Part shown: positions 53,849 to 62,599 of the stretch, piece after piece
Numbering within the stretch: the stretch's first letter is position 1
How the letters are laid out: the number at the start of each line of letters is the position of its first letter
Origin: Streptomyces sp. HNM0575
GTDB lineage: Bacteria; Actinomycetota; Actinomycetes; Streptomycetales; Streptomycetaceae
Direction: 5' to 3'
Length of the DNA: 64,000 nt
NCBI RefSeq assembly: GCF_012726265.1
Contig: NZ_JAASAG010000003.1
Location: forward strand, 484,522 to 548,521
Notes under the pieces: model-generated
What the model saw: only the letters and a program-made list of their open reading frames with translations
Databases searched by the model: none
Told to the model about the DNA's origin: nothing
Position numbers and translations under genes: made by a program

Positions 53849-55144
53849 TCAGGGCAGCAGCTGCTGCTCCTGTTCCTGCTGCTGCCCGGCCTCCCCGCCG
53901 CCGCCGTCGCCGATCTGGGCACCGGTGGCCTTGAGCGCGTCGGTGACCGGCTGGAAGAAGGTCTCACCGCCCTGCGTGCAGTCGCCGCTGCCGCCGGAGG
54001 TCAGGCCCACGGCCTTGTCCTCGGAGAACATCGCGCCGCCGCTGTCGCCGGGTTCGGCGCAGACGTCCGTCTGGATCAGGCCGTTGACGACGTCGCCGCC
54101 GCCGTAGTTCACCGTGGCGTCGAGGCCGGTGACCTCGCCGTCCGTCACGCCCGAAGTGCTGCCGCTGCGTTGCACCTTCATGCCCACGGCGGCCTCGGCG
54201 GCACCGGTGATCTCCTGCGTGCCGCCCTGGCCCGCGCCGAGCGGGTCGAGGTTCACGGCGCTGGGCGCCTCGGCCTGCGGGTCGTCCAGCGTGGCGATGG
54301 CGAAGTCGGTCTCCGGGAACTTCGAGTCCTGGATGGTGCCGAGGGCCTGCGCACCGGCCTCGTCGGACGTCCAGCTCTTCGCCTCGTTGCCGCAGTGGCC
54401 CGCGGTGAGGAAGCCGGGCTTACCGTCCACCTGGACGTTGAAGCCGAGCGAACAGCGGACGCCGTCTGCGAAGATGGCGTCGCCGCCCGCCACGCCTCCC
54501 GCGGCGGCCTGGTCGCTCGCGCCGGCGCCGTTGCCCGCGCCCTGCTCGCCCGCGTCGCTCTGGCTCGCGCCGTTGCCGTTGCCGTTGCCGTTGCGGGAGT
54601 TCATGCCCGCACCCGGGTTGCCGTGCAGCCTCTTGAACTCGCCCTTGGAGCGCTTGACCGTCATCATGCCGCTCATGGTGTCGGCGGTCTTGTTCAGCGA
54701 GGCCCACTCGCCGCTGTCGACGGTGCTGTCGGCCAGCACGGAGACCTTGTTCGTACGGGGGTTGACGGACCACGCCGTACCGGCCATCGAAGCCCCGCCG
54801 GCCAGGGTGTCGCTGACCTTCTTCAGCTCGGCCTTGGAGTTCTGCACCATTCTGGCCTGGGCGCCGCTCTGCTCGACGCGCTTCGCGGTCTCCTCGTCGA
54901 GCACGTTCATCACCAGCCGCTTGGACTTGCTGTCGATGAACCAGCCCGCCGTGCCGGACCCGTTGGCGTCCGCGAGCTTCGTCCCCATCGCGGCGGCGGT
55001 CTTCGCGCTCATGGTGCGCGGAGCGACCTGCTCCTGCTGCCCCGCGTTCGCGTACGGCAGCACGATGGCAGCTGTCGCCAGTGCCGCGACGCCCGAGCCG
55101 GCTATCACGTACGCCCGCGTCTTGTCCTTGCGTCGATGGCTCAA
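53849..55144 (-). CDS. Streptogrisin-like secreted S1 serine protease
   Basis: This 431-residue preproprotease has a signal peptide (about 1-37, after HRRKDK), a pro-region (to about 190) and a Gly/Asn-rich linker. The chymotrypsin-fold domain has LTAGHCG (His), ETDFAIATL (Asp) and EPGDSGGAMF (Ser). Cysteine pairs match alpha-lytic/streptogrisin enzymes. The tail is Gln/Glu-rich. The TTG at 55144 is chosen because GGGAGG lies 8 bases upstream and family members start at SHRR; upstream codons are not conserved. Confidence 0.9.
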   Translation of the reverse strand: MSHRRKDKTRAYVIAGSGVAALATAAIVLPYANAGQQEQVAPRTMSAKTAAAMGTKLADANGSGTAGWFIDSKSKRLVMNVLDEETAKRVEQSGAQARMVQNSKAELKKVSDTLAGGASMAGTAWSVNPRTNKVSVLADSTVDSGEWASLNKTADTMSGMMTVKRSKGEFKRLHGNPGAGMNSRNGNGNGNGASQSDAGEQGAGNGAGASDQAAAGGVAGGDAIFADGVRCSLGFNVQVDGKPGFLTAGHCGNEAKSWTSDEAGAQALGTIQDSKFPETDFAIATLDDPQAEAPSAVNLDPLGAGQGGTQEITGAAEAAVGMKVQRSGSTSGVTDGEVTGLDATVNYGGGDVVNGLIQTDVCAEPGDSGGAMFSEDKAVGLTSGGSGDCTQGGETFFQPVTDALKATGAQIGDGGGGEAGQQQEQEQQLLP

Positions 55145-55518
55145 CTCACTGACCTCCCTGGGTGGTGGACCGGCGCCTCGTTGCCGGCTCGGCGCAGTGG
55201 CACGCCATGGTTTCTCCACAGTTTCTCGCGCATGTGCGTGCGTAGTTGAGAGCGCTCAATGTCCGTGACTTTCCACCGCCGCAGACCCGGAAGCGGTAGG
55301 GTCAGCGGGTTCCAGCGGGAACGGGCGGGCAGCCACCGGACCGCACGGGGGAGCGCCTCACAGCGCATCGCATCACACGCCACCACGCCTGAACTGCCCC
55401 TATCTCAGGGCCCATTGGGTCACGGGGGCCGGGCGCGACCAGTGATGCACCGGGGAGTACCGTGCTGTCCTCGCACGACATCCGCTCTGCACCACTTCTT
55501 CACCTTCAGAGGGAGACC
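55145..55518. other. Divergent region between secreted protease and LAETG protein
   Basis: This is about 370 bp holding two divergent promoters. Besides the inverted repeat at 55246-55259 I see no gene or further structure. Confidence 0.5.
55246..55259. promoter_or_regulatory. Inverted repeat TTGAG-AGCG-CTCAA
   Basis: This is a perfect 5-bp inverted repeat with a 4-base spacer, about 100 bases upstream of the protease start. Similar GAGCGCTCA cores occur upstream of 16477 and 32706, which may be chance. Confidence 0.4.
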
Positions 55519-56097
55519 ATGACCGCTATACGCCAGAGATGGCACCGCTCCGCCGCCGTCGCCACCGGTGCTGCCGCTCTCCTCGGCACGGGGATGTTCG
55601 TCGCTTCTCCCGCCTCGGCGCACACGCCGGGCTGGGAGGCGGACTGCTACACGACGAGCATCCACCTGGAGAACTACAACGACCAGGTCACGAACACCGT
55701 CAAGATCACCGCGGGCGATAAGACCCTGGTGGACGAGAAGTTCGGCCGTGCCTTCGACAAGAAGGTCGATCTGCCGAAGCACACCTCGCCGCTCGACCTG
55801 CACCTGGTCATCAAGGCCGGTGACGACGACAAGTTCTCCCGCGACGAGCACAAGCAGTCGCCGGTGTGCGAGGAGTCCCCGTCTCCCTCGCCCTCGCCCA
55901 GCGACAGCAGCGAAGCCCCGGCGCCGTCCGAGAAGCCCAGCAGCGCCGCGCCCGCTCCCAACGGCGGAGGCGACGACCTCGCCGAGACGGGTGCCTCCAG
56001 CGCCACCCCGATGATCGCCGGCGCTGCCGGTGTCGTCCTGGTCGCGGGTGCCGGCCTCGTCGTGGTCGCGCGCAAGCGCCGCTCCGCGCAGGACTGA
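55519..56097 (+). CDS. LAETG-type sortase-anchored surface protein
   Basis: This 192-residue exported protein has signal peptide 1-35 (ending SPASA) and then a mature domain starting HTPGWEADCYTTSIHLENYN. A Ser/Pro linker follows, the sorting motif LAETG near 155-160, a membrane helix and a basic tail (RKRRSAQD). LAxTG is the class E sortase motif, as in chaplins of Streptomyces. The ATG at 55519 follows AGGGAGA. The two cysteines (CYT, CEE) could form a disulfide. Function unknown. Confidence 0.9.
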   Translation: MTAIRQRWHRSAAVATGAAALLGTGMFVASPASAHTPGWEADCYTTSIHLENYNDQVTNTVKITAGDKTLVDEKFGRAFDKKVDLPKHTSPLDLHLVIKAGDDDKFSRDEHKQSPVCEESPSPSPSPSDSSEAPAPSEKPSSAAPAPNGGGDDLAETGASSATPMIAGAAGVVLVAGAGLVVVARKRRSAQD

Positions 56098-56133
56098 GCC
56101 CGCCCGTAGCGCGCTCTTCACGCACAGCAGGTC

Positions 56134-56170
56134 GAGGGCCCGTCGGCGAAGTGACCGCCGCCGGGCCCTC
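56134..56170. terminator. Two-part hairpin terminator after LAETG gene
   Basis: The 9-bp stem GAGGGCCCG/CGGGCCCTC plus an inner 5-bp stem (CGGCG/CGCCG) surround a 7-base loop, with one mismatch between the stems. It lies 37 bp after the gene's stop. Confidence 0.8.
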
Positions 56171-56240
56171 GTTGTGCGTACGGAGTACGGACGCGGGTGC
56201 CGGACACCGCACCCCGCGGCGCGGTCCGGCACCGCCGCGC

Positions 56241-56306
56241 CGGATCCGTTCGTCCGGTCCGCCGGATCCGTTCGTCCGGTCCGCCGGATCCGTTCGTCCG
56301 GCCCGC
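56241..56306. repeat. Three 22-bp tandem units at the end of the thiolase gene
   Basis: CGGATCCGTTCGTCCGGTCCGC is repeated three times without a gap (last with one change), ending 2 bases before the thiolase stop on the other strand. Near-palindromic parts (CGGATCCG) may fold. Confidence 0.9.
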
Positions 56307-56308
56307 GC

Positions 56309-57547
56309 TCAGTCCACCACGCGCTCGAAGACGGCGGCCAGGCCCTGCCCGCCGCCGATGCACATCGTCTCCAGCCCGTACCGTGCCTGCGTGCGGCGCA
56401 TGTGGTGCGCCAGCGTCGTGAGGATGCGGGCACCGGTCGCGCCGACCGGGTGGCCCAGTGAGACGCCGGAGCCGCAGACGTTGATCCGTTCCTCGTGGTC
56501 CTTCTCCGTCCAGCCCAACTCCCTTGTACAGGCGAGGACTTGAGCGGCGAACGCCTCGTTCAACTCGATCAGGTCCAGGTCGGACGAGGAGAGCCCGGCG
56601 CGCTCCAGGGCGGTACGGGTGGCGCCGACCGGGCCGATGCCCATGGTCTTCGCCGGCACGCCCGCGCGCGCGAAGGAGACCAGCCGCACCAGCGGTTCCA
56701 GACCGAGGCGTTCGGCTGTGGCGGCGGTGGTGACCAGGCACGCCGCTGCGGCGTCGTTCTGTCCGCTGGCGTTGCCCGCGGTGACCGTCGCCTCCGGGTC
56801 GGACTTGCCCATCACCGGGCGCAGCGCGGCCAGTTGCTCCGCCGTGGTGTCCGGCCGCGGGTGCTCGTCGACGGAGACGGTCGTCTCGCCCTTACGGTCC
56901 CGCACCGTGACGGGCACGATCTCCTCCGCGAACCAGCCCTCCTCCATCGCGCGGGCGGCACGCTGCTGCGAGCGCAGCGCGAGGGCGTCCTGATCGGCGC
57001 GGGAGACGCCGTACTCGCGGCGCAGGTTCTCCGCGGTCTCGATCATGCCGCCGGGTACGGGATGGTGCTCGCCGCCCGCCGTGACACGGCCGCGCGCGAG
57101 GGAGTCGTGGAGCTGGAGGCCGGGGCCCTTGATGCCCCAGCGGCCCTCGTGCGTGTAGTACGGCGCCGCGCTCATCACGTCGACGCCGCCCGCGATCACG
57201 ATCTCGCTGAAGCCGGCCCGTATCTGCATCGCCGCGTCCAGTACCGCCTGGAGGCCGGAGCCGCAGCGCCGGTCGGTCTGGATGCCCGTCACCGTCTCCG
57301 GGAGGCCGGCGTCCAGCGCCGCCACGCGCCCGATGGCCGGAGCCTCCGAGCTGGGGTAGGCGTGGCCGAGGATCACCTCGTCGACCTGCGAGCCGTCGAC
57401 GCCGCTGCGTGCGACGACCTCGGCGATGACGCGTGCCGCCAGCGCGGCGGGCCGCTGTCCGGCCAGGGAGCCGCCGAAGCGCCCGATGGGGGTGCGCAGC
57501 GGCCGGCAGACGACGACATCGCTCGGGGACGGCGAAGAGGCAGACAT
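56309..57547 (-). CDS. Acetyl-CoA/3-ketoacyl-CoA thiolase
   Basis: This 412-residue thiolase has the acyl-binding Cys in RRCGSGLQAV (near 94), ELNEAFAAQ, the GHPVGATGAR histidine and the C-terminal Cys in MCIGGGQG. All catalytic residues are present. It closes the pathway encoded by the divergent operon (CoA-transferase, hydroxyacyl- and acyl-CoA dehydrogenases), cutting a 3-ketoacyl-CoA to acetyl-CoA plus acyl-CoA. The ATG is preceded by AGGAAGG. It is separated from the LysR gene by 211 bp on the same strand. Confidence 0.93.
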   Translation of the reverse strand: MSASSPSPSDVVVCRPLRTPIGRFGGSLAGQRPAALAARVIAEVVARSGVDGSQVDEVILGHAYPSSEAPAIGRVAALDAGLPETVTGIQTDRRCGSGLQAVLDAAMQIRAGFSEIVIAGGVDVMSAAPYYTHEGRWGIKGPGLQLHDSLARGRVTAGGEHHPVPGGMIETAENLRREYGVSRADQDALALRSQQRAARAMEEGWFAEEIVPVTVRDRKGETTVSVDEHPRPDTTAEQLAALRPVMGKSDPEATVTAGNASGQNDAAAACLVTTAATAERLGLEPLVRLVSFARAGVPAKTMGIGPVGATRTALERAGLSSSDLDLIELNEAFAAQVLACTRELGWTEKDHEERINVCGSGVSLGHPVGATGARILTTLAHHMRRTQARYGLETMCIGGGQGLAAVFERVVD

Positions 57548-57758
57548 GGGAAGGGCCTTCCTGGCTGACCGGCGCGCGGCTCTCGGGTCTCGGGTCTTGG
57601 GCGGTGGGTCTCGGGTCTTCGGTGGTGGCGGGTCCGGCGGTCGCGGAGGGGCGGGCCGTGGGGCCCTGGTCCGTGACGCTGACGTACGTTACGACCCTTC
57701 CACCGCGCACTTTTCCGGTCCAATATCCGGTTCGCCTCGCACTGATACGTGCACGCAC

Positions 57759-58700
57759 TCAATCGGCACCGGACTCGGAATCGGCGCCGGACTCGGGATC
57801 CGCGCCGGACTCGGGTGCGGGCAGCGCCTCCGCCGCGACCTCCAGGACGCTGTGAAGTGCCGCCGACGGGTTGTCCGTACGCCAGGCCAGCGCCGCCTGA
57901 AGCAGCACGGGCGGCCCGGCCAGCGGCCGGTAGACCAGGCCCGTCTGCTGGATGTGCATGCAGGAGGTGAGCGTGAGGGTCACCCCGACGCCCATCGCCA
58001 CCAGCGCCAGGATCGTGTACGAGTCGGGAGCCTCCTGAACGATCCGCGGGTGGTATCCGGCCCGCTCGCACGTCTCCAGCGTCACGTCGCGCAGGCTGGA
58101 CCCGGTGCGCGCGGGAAAGCTGACGAACGGCTCCTCCGCGAGGTCGCGTACGTCGATCCGCTCGTGGCGGGCCAGCCGGTGGTCGGAGGGGAGCACGCAC
58201 ACCAGCTCCTCCTCGCCGATCACCCGGTGCTCCACGCCCGGCAGATCCGCGGGCAGCCGTACGAATCCCAGGTCCAGCGAGCCGTCGGCGACGCGCGCCA
58301 GCGCACGGTTCGCATAGGTCTGGCCGAGCATCACCAGCTCGATGCCGGGGTGCGCCGCGCGTACGGCACGGGTGAGGCGGGGGAGGCTGGCGTGGCTCGA
58401 TGCCCCCGCGAAGCCGACGGTGACCCGTCCGTACTCGCCGCGTCCGGCGGCCTTGGCGACACGGGTGGCGATGTCGAGGTCCTCCAGGACGGTGCGCACG
58501 GGCTTGAGGAAGGCCTCGCCGGCGCTGGTCAGCCGCACCGAGCGGGTGCTGCGCTCGAAGAGCTGCACGCCGAGCTCCTTCTCCAGCTGCCGGATCTGCT
58601 GGCTCAGCGGCGGCTGTGCCATCTGGAGCCGCTTGGCGGCTCGGCCGAAGTGCAGTTCCTCGGCGACGGCGACGAAGGAGGAGAGATACCGCAGTTCCAC
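57759..58700 (-). CDS. LysR-family transcriptional regulator
   Basis: This 313-residue regulator has an N-terminal winged HTH (LRYLSSFVAVAEELHFGRAA; LSQQIRQLEKELGVQLFERS) and an effector-binding domain of the CatM/BenM type (VGFAGASSHASLPRL). The last 17 residues are three copies of ESGAD-like units from an 18-bp tandem repeat in DNA (about 57772-57830). It is divergent from the CoA-transferase operon and should regulate it, with a T-N11-A site between the genes. The GTG start has a weak ribosome site. Confidence 0.9.
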   Translation of the reverse strand: MELRYLSSFVAVAEELHFGRAAKRLQMAQPPLSQQIRQLEKELGVQLFERSTRSVRLTSAGEAFLKPVRTVLEDLDIATRVAKAAGRGEYGRVTVGFAGASSHASLPRLTRAVRAAHPGIELVMLGQTYANRALARVADGSLDLGFVRLPADLPGVEHRVIGEEELVCVLPSDHRLARHERIDVRDLAEEPFVSFPARTGSSLRDVTLETCERAGYHPRIVQEAPDSYTILALVAMGVGVTLTLTSCMHIQQTGLVYRPLAGPPVLLQAALAWRTDNPSAALHSVLEVAAEALPAPESGADPESGADSESGAD

Positions 58701-58800
58701 GTCGGGCAGTGATCCCTTCAGGCGGCCCGGGAGCAGCCTGGCGGCAGGTCCGGGCTCGATTACTTATCAGCTACGCGTCTCAAACTGACCTTAATTCGGT

Positions 58801-58813
58801 ATTGGACGCCAAT
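58801..58813. promoter_or_regulatory. LysR-type box ATTGG-ACG-CCAAT
   Basis: This is a perfect 5-bp inverted repeat of the T-N11-A form in the AT-richer part of the LysR/CoA-transferase intergenic region, 84 bp before the CoA-transferase ATG and 100 bp before the LysR start. Confidence 0.65.
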
Positions 58814-58897
58814 CAATGGGGGGTGGGAGCGTGGTCCCGGACCCTGCCCCCGCCGGGGCGAGCGAGCCCGGACGAGCCGCACCGAGGAGCTGGCGAG

Positions 58898-59890
58898 ATG
58901 GCCGTGGAGAGCGCGACCGGTACGAGCGATGCGCCGCGTACGACGGACAGGACACGTGCGAGCGACAAGACGATGACGATGCGGGAGGCCGTCGCCGCGC
59001 ACGTACGCGACGGCGACACCGTCTCCCTCGAAGGCTTCACGCACCTCATCCCGACCGCCGCCGGACACGAGATCATCCGCCAGGGCCGCCGGGACCTGAC
59101 GGTGATCCGCATGACCGCCGACATCGTCGTCGACCAGATGCTCGCCGCGGGGTGTGTCTCCCGGCTGGTCTCCTCCTTCGTCGGCAACTCCTCGGCCGGT
59201 TCGCTCGGCGAACTGCGCCGCCGGGTCGAGCACGCGGACCCGGAGCCGCTCGCCTTCGAGGAGTACAGCCACTACGGGATGATCTGCCGCTACATGGCCG
59301 GTGCCCAGCGGCTGCCCTTCTATCCGCTGCGCAGCTACGGCGGCAGCGACCTGCCGGACGTCAACCCCGCGCTGCGCAAGGTCACTTCGCCCTATCCCGG
59401 TCCGGACGGCGAGCCCGAGGAGATCTACGTCGTGCCGCCCGTCAACCCGGACGTGACGATCGTGCACGCACAGCGCGCCGACCGCTCCGGCAACACCCAG
59501 GTGTGGGGCCTGACCGGCGTGCAGGCCGAGGCCGTGTACGCCGCCCGCAAGGCCGTCGTGGTCGTCGAGGAGGTCGTCGAGGACGAGGTCGTACGCTCCG
59601 ACCCGAACCGCACCCTCATCCCCGCGCACGCCGTGGACGCCGTCGTCGTGTGCCCGCGCGGCGCGCACCCCTCCTTCGCGCAGGGCTACTACGACCGTGA
59701 CAACGCCTTCTACCGCGCCTGGTCGGGCATCAGCAAGGACAAGGAACGGCTGACCGCGTGGCTCGACGAGTGGGTGCACGGCACCGGTGACCACGCCGAG
59801 TACGTGGCCAAGCTCGGCGAGGAGTTCTGGGACGGGCTCGCCGTCGGCGAGGCGATGAGCCTCCCGGTGAACTACGGGCGGCGGCTGTGA
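58898..59890 (+). CDS. CoA-transferase subunit A (glutaconate/ketoadipate type)
   Basis: This 330-residue alpha subunit of a family I CoA-transferase starts with TMREAVAAHVRDGDTVSLEGF. It has the GLTGVQAEAVYAARK strand and the end EEFWDGLAVGEAMSLP. It is longer than PcaI (about 260) and close to the 290-330-residue actinobacterial enzymes that include IpdA-like ring-opening hydrolases. The ATG at 58898 follows GAGGAGC by 8 bases. It heads the operon with subunit B, hydroxyacyl- and acyl-CoA dehydrogenases. Confidence 0.88.
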   Translation: MAVESATGTSDAPRTTDRTRASDKTMTMREAVAAHVRDGDTVSLEGFTHLIPTAAGHEIIRQGRRDLTVIRMTADIVVDQMLAAGCVSRLVSSFVGNSSAGSLGELRRRVEHADPEPLAFEEYSHYGMICRYMAGAQRLPFYPLRSYGGSDLPDVNPALRKVTSPYPGPDGEPEEIYVVPPVNPDVTIVHAQRADRSGNTQVWGLTGVQAEAVYAARKAVVVVEEVVEDEVVRSDPNRTLIPAHAVDAVVVCPRGAHPSFAQGYYDRDNAFYRAWSGISKDKERLTAWLDEWVHGTGDHAEYVAKLGEEFWDGLAVGEAMSLPVNYGRRL

Positions 59891-60056
59891 GCGGCGGTCG
59901 CGCGCGGGCGCCGCGCTCCACACACGTAGCGGGCCGGATGCGCGGCAGTCTCCATTACGTCCGCGGCCTGCCCCGCACAGCCGGCAGCACGGAGGCCGGA
60001 AGCCCCGAAGCCGCGACCGTGGAAGCCGAGAGCATGGAAGTGGAAGTGAGCCGCTG

Positions 60057-60827
60057 ATGGCCGCAGAGACCGTGACCTCCTCCGAGCTGCTCTCCGTCGT
60101 CGCGTCCCGTGAACTGGCGGGCAGGCACGCGGTGTTCGCCGGTATCGGGCTGCCCACGCTGGCCGCCTCGCTCGCGCATCTCACCGTCGCGCCGGACCTG
60201 GAGATCGTCTACGAGTCCGGAGTGTGCGGCGCCCATCCCTCGCATCTCCCGGAGACCATCGCCGACGCCGTGCTCATCACCGGTGCCGAGGCGGTGATAC
60301 CGATGCCGACGCTCTTCGGATCCGTGCTCCAGGGAGGCCATATCGACGTCGGCTTCCTCGGTGCCGCACAGATCGACAAGTGGGGAAACCTCAACTCGTC
60401 CGTCATCGGCGACGACTGGCACCGTCCCAAGACGCGGCTGCCGGGATCGGGCGGCGCGAACGAGGTCATGGCGAACTCCGCCGAGGTCTTCGTCGTCATG
60501 CGCCGTCACGACCTGCGCTCCTTCACCGAAGAGCTCGACTTCTGCACCTCCCCGGGCCCCGACCGCGCCCTCGCGGACGGCATCCGGCCGCTGGGAGCCG
60601 GAGTCACCCGCGTCATCACGGAGTTGGGCATCCTGGCTCGCGAAGGCGTGGGCGAGGAGCTGAAGCTGGCCGCCCTTCATCCGGGGGTCACCGTCGAGGA
60701 CGTGAAGGCCAACACGGGCTGGGAGCTGAGGACTTCGGGCGACCTGAGCGTGATCGAGCGGCCCAGCGACGCCGAACTGGCCCTGCTGCGCGAGGATGTG
60801 GATCCCGAGCGCGTCTATCTGCGCTGA
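60057..60827 (+). CDS. CoA-transferase subunit B
   Basis: This 256-residue beta subunit has IVYESGVCGAHPS, in which Glu lies at the catalytic position of family I transferases. It continues with LGAAQIDKWGNLNSS and GSGGANEVMANSA. The Glu argues for real CoA transfer or thioester hydrolysis rather than a degenerate subunit. The gap from subunit A is 166 bp and rich in GGAAGCCG-like repeats. The ATG follows GGAAGTGAG. The donor and acceptor acids are unknown; 3-oxoadipate and an IpdAB-like ring-cleavage product are both possible. Confidence 0.88.
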   Translation: MAAETVTSSELLSVVASRELAGRHAVFAGIGLPTLAASLAHLTVAPDLEIVYESGVCGAHPSHLPETIADAVLITGAEAVIPMPTLFGSVLQGGHIDVGFLGAAQIDKWGNLNSSVIGDDWHRPKTRLPGSGGANEVMANSAEVFVVMRRHDLRSFTEELDFCTSPGPDRALADGIRPLGAGVTRVITELGILAREGVGEELKLAALHPGVTVEDVKANTGWELRTSGDLSVIERPSDAELALLREDVDPERVYLR

Positions 60828-60854
60828 CCGCCGGTGCGGCGCCGCGGAAGGCCG

Positions 60855-60885
60855 GGAGGCCGGAGAGCCAGGAGGCCGGAGAGCC
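60855..60885. repeat. Two 15-bp copies in the CoA-transferase B/HAD gap
   Basis: GGAGGCCGGAGAGCC occurs at 60855-60869 and 60871-60885 within a longer GGAG/CCGG-rich stretch (about 60848-60908). Several Shine-Dalgarno-like GGAGG sequences result. Confidence 0.7.
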
Positions 60886-60952
60886 GGAGGACCGGAAAGC
60901 CGGGAGGCACGCGGTGCGGGCGACCGGGGGAGAGGCTGGAGAGGACACGCGC

Positions 60953-62599
60953 ATGCGCATCAGAATCGTCGGTACGGGAGTGATGGGACGCGGCGTCGCC
61001 CAGTGGGCGGCCACCGCGGGTCACACCGTCGAACTCGCCGACGCCCGCGAGGAGTCGGTCGCCGAAGCCGTCGGCTTCGTGACGGGCATGCTCGACCGTG
61101 CCGTGCAGAAGGGGCGCATGAGCCGGGCCGAGGCCGACGCCGCCCGCGCGCGGCTGGTGCCGCTGACCTCGCCGTTCGCCGCGCCCGAGGACCCGGGCTC
61201 CGCTCCGGGCGTCGTGATCGAGGCCGTGAGGGAGGACCTGGAGACCAAGGCCGCCGTCTTCACGGAACTGGAGAAGGTGCTGCCCGCGGCGACCGTCTTC
61301 GCCACCAACACCTCCTCCCTCTCCGTCACCGAGATCGGTGCACGCCTCGCCGACCCGTCCCGCCTCGCCGGGCTCCACTTCTTCAACCCCGTACCGCTGA
61401 TGAAGATCGCGGAGGTCGTGCCGGGAGCGGCGACCCGCGAGGACGTCCCCGGCCTCCTCACCGGCCTCGTCGAGGGGTGCGGGCACCGGGCGGTCACCGT
61501 CGCCGACACCCCCGGCTTCCTCGTCAACCACGCGGGCCGCGGCCTGGTCACCGAGGCGCTGGCGCTGCTGGAGGGGTCCGTCGCCGCGCCGGCGGACCTC
61601 GACGCCGTCGCACGTGACGTACTCGGCCTGCGCATGGGCCCGTTCGAGCTGATGGACCTCACGGGACTCGACGTCACCGCGTCCGTCATCGACACCGTCT
61701 GGCGCGGCTTCCGCCACTCCGAACGGCTGCGGCCCTCGTACCTGACCGCGAACCGCGTGGCCGCCGGACTGTACGGCCGCAAGAGCGGACGCGGCTTCTA
61801 CCCCTACGGCCCCGACGCGCCCGCGGACGCCGCCGCACCGTCGCCGGCGCCCGGCGGAGGCGACGCCGCCCGCCCGGTGACGGTCGCGGGAGAGGGCCCG
61901 TACGCCGACGCCGTGCGCGCGCTGCTCGGTCCACCTCCCGGGACGGAGAGGACGGAGAGGACGGAGACCGGGGCCGGGAACGGCGCGGACACGGCGGACA
62001 CGGCGGACACGGTGGACGCGGGGCGCGGTCCGGACGCCGAGCCGGTGCTGTTCGTGCCCACCTGGGGCGGCACCGTCGCGGACGCGGTCGCGCGGCAGGG
62101 CCTGCCCGCTGCCCGTACCGTCGGCGTCGACCCGCTCTCCGTGGCGGCCGGCCGCCGGTTCGTGCTCGCCGTGACACCGGCCACCAGCGCCGACGTGGTA
62201 CGGGACGCGGCAGCGGTCCTCGCGGCCCGCGGCGCACCCGTCACCGTCGTACGGGACACCGCGGGCTCCGTCGCGCAGCGTCTGCTCGCGTCGATCGTCT
62301 CCGTCGCGGCGTCCATCGCCGAGCGGCACATCGCCTCACCCGGGGACATCGACCTGGCGGTCACCGCCGGTCTGGGCTATCCGTACGGGCCGCTGGCCTG
62401 GGGCGAACGGGTGGGCGCCGCCCGGCTGCTGGAGCTCCAGCGGGCGCTGCTCGCCGCCACCGGCGACCCCCGCTACCGGCCCACGCGCTGGATCACCGAG
62501 CGCGCACAGCTGGGTCTGCCGCTGACCGCCCCCGACAGTCCGCTCCCCGGCGCCGGGGGCGGCGGCACGGGCAGCACCGACCAGGAGAACTCCCCATGA
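60953..62599 (+). CDS. Two-domain 3-hydroxyacyl-CoA dehydrogenase (PaaH-like)
   Basis: This 548-residue NAD-dependent dehydrogenase has the Rossmann motif IVGTGVMGRGVAQWA, a catalytic region ATNTSSLSVTEIG, LHFFNPVPLMKIAEVV and a first C-terminal domain. A Gly/Thr/Asp-rich linker (about 325-365) follows, then a second 3HCDH C-terminal domain (IASPGDIDLAVTAGLGYPYGPL). This double-tail layout is that of PaaH-type enzymes of phenylacetate degradation. The ATG at 60953 has GGAGAGG 8 bases upstream. Its stop overlaps the next ATG (ATGA). Confidence 0.9.
   Translation: MRIRIVGTGVMGRGVAQWAATAGHTVELADAREESVAEAVGFVTGMLDRAVQKGRMSRAEADAARARLVPLTSPFAAPEDPGSAPGVVIEAVREDLETKAAVFTELEKVLPAATVFATNTSSLSVTEIGARLADPSRLAGLHFFNPVPLMKIAEVVPGAATREDVPGLLTGLVEGCGHRAVTVADTPGFLVNHAGRGLVTEALALLEGSVAAPADLDAVARDVLGLRMGPFELMDLTGLDVTASVIDTVWRGFRHSERLRPSYLTANRVAAGLYGRKSGRGFYPYGPDAPADAAAPSPAPGGGDAARPVTVAGEGPYADAVRALLGPPPGTERTERTETGAGNGADTADTADTVDAGRGPDAEPVLFVPTWGGTVADAVARQGLPAARTVGVDPLSVAAGRRFVLAVTPATSADVVRDAAAVLAARGAPVTVVRDTAGSVAQRLLASIVSVAASIAERHIASPGDIDLAVTAGLGYPYGPLAWGERVGAARLLELQRALLAATGDPRYRPTRWITERAQLGLPLTAPDSPLPGAGGGGTGSTDQENSP

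Noticed and set aside
55249..55259. Shared GAGCGCTCA core before 16477, 32706 and 55144 as a common regulon site
   Set aside because: The core is short, GC-balanced and expected by chance several times in 64 kb; flanks are not conserved.
56241..56306. 22-bp triplicate as an attachment site or insertion-sequence end
   Set aside because: No integrase, transposase or terminal inverted repeat is near; simple tandem duplication explains it.
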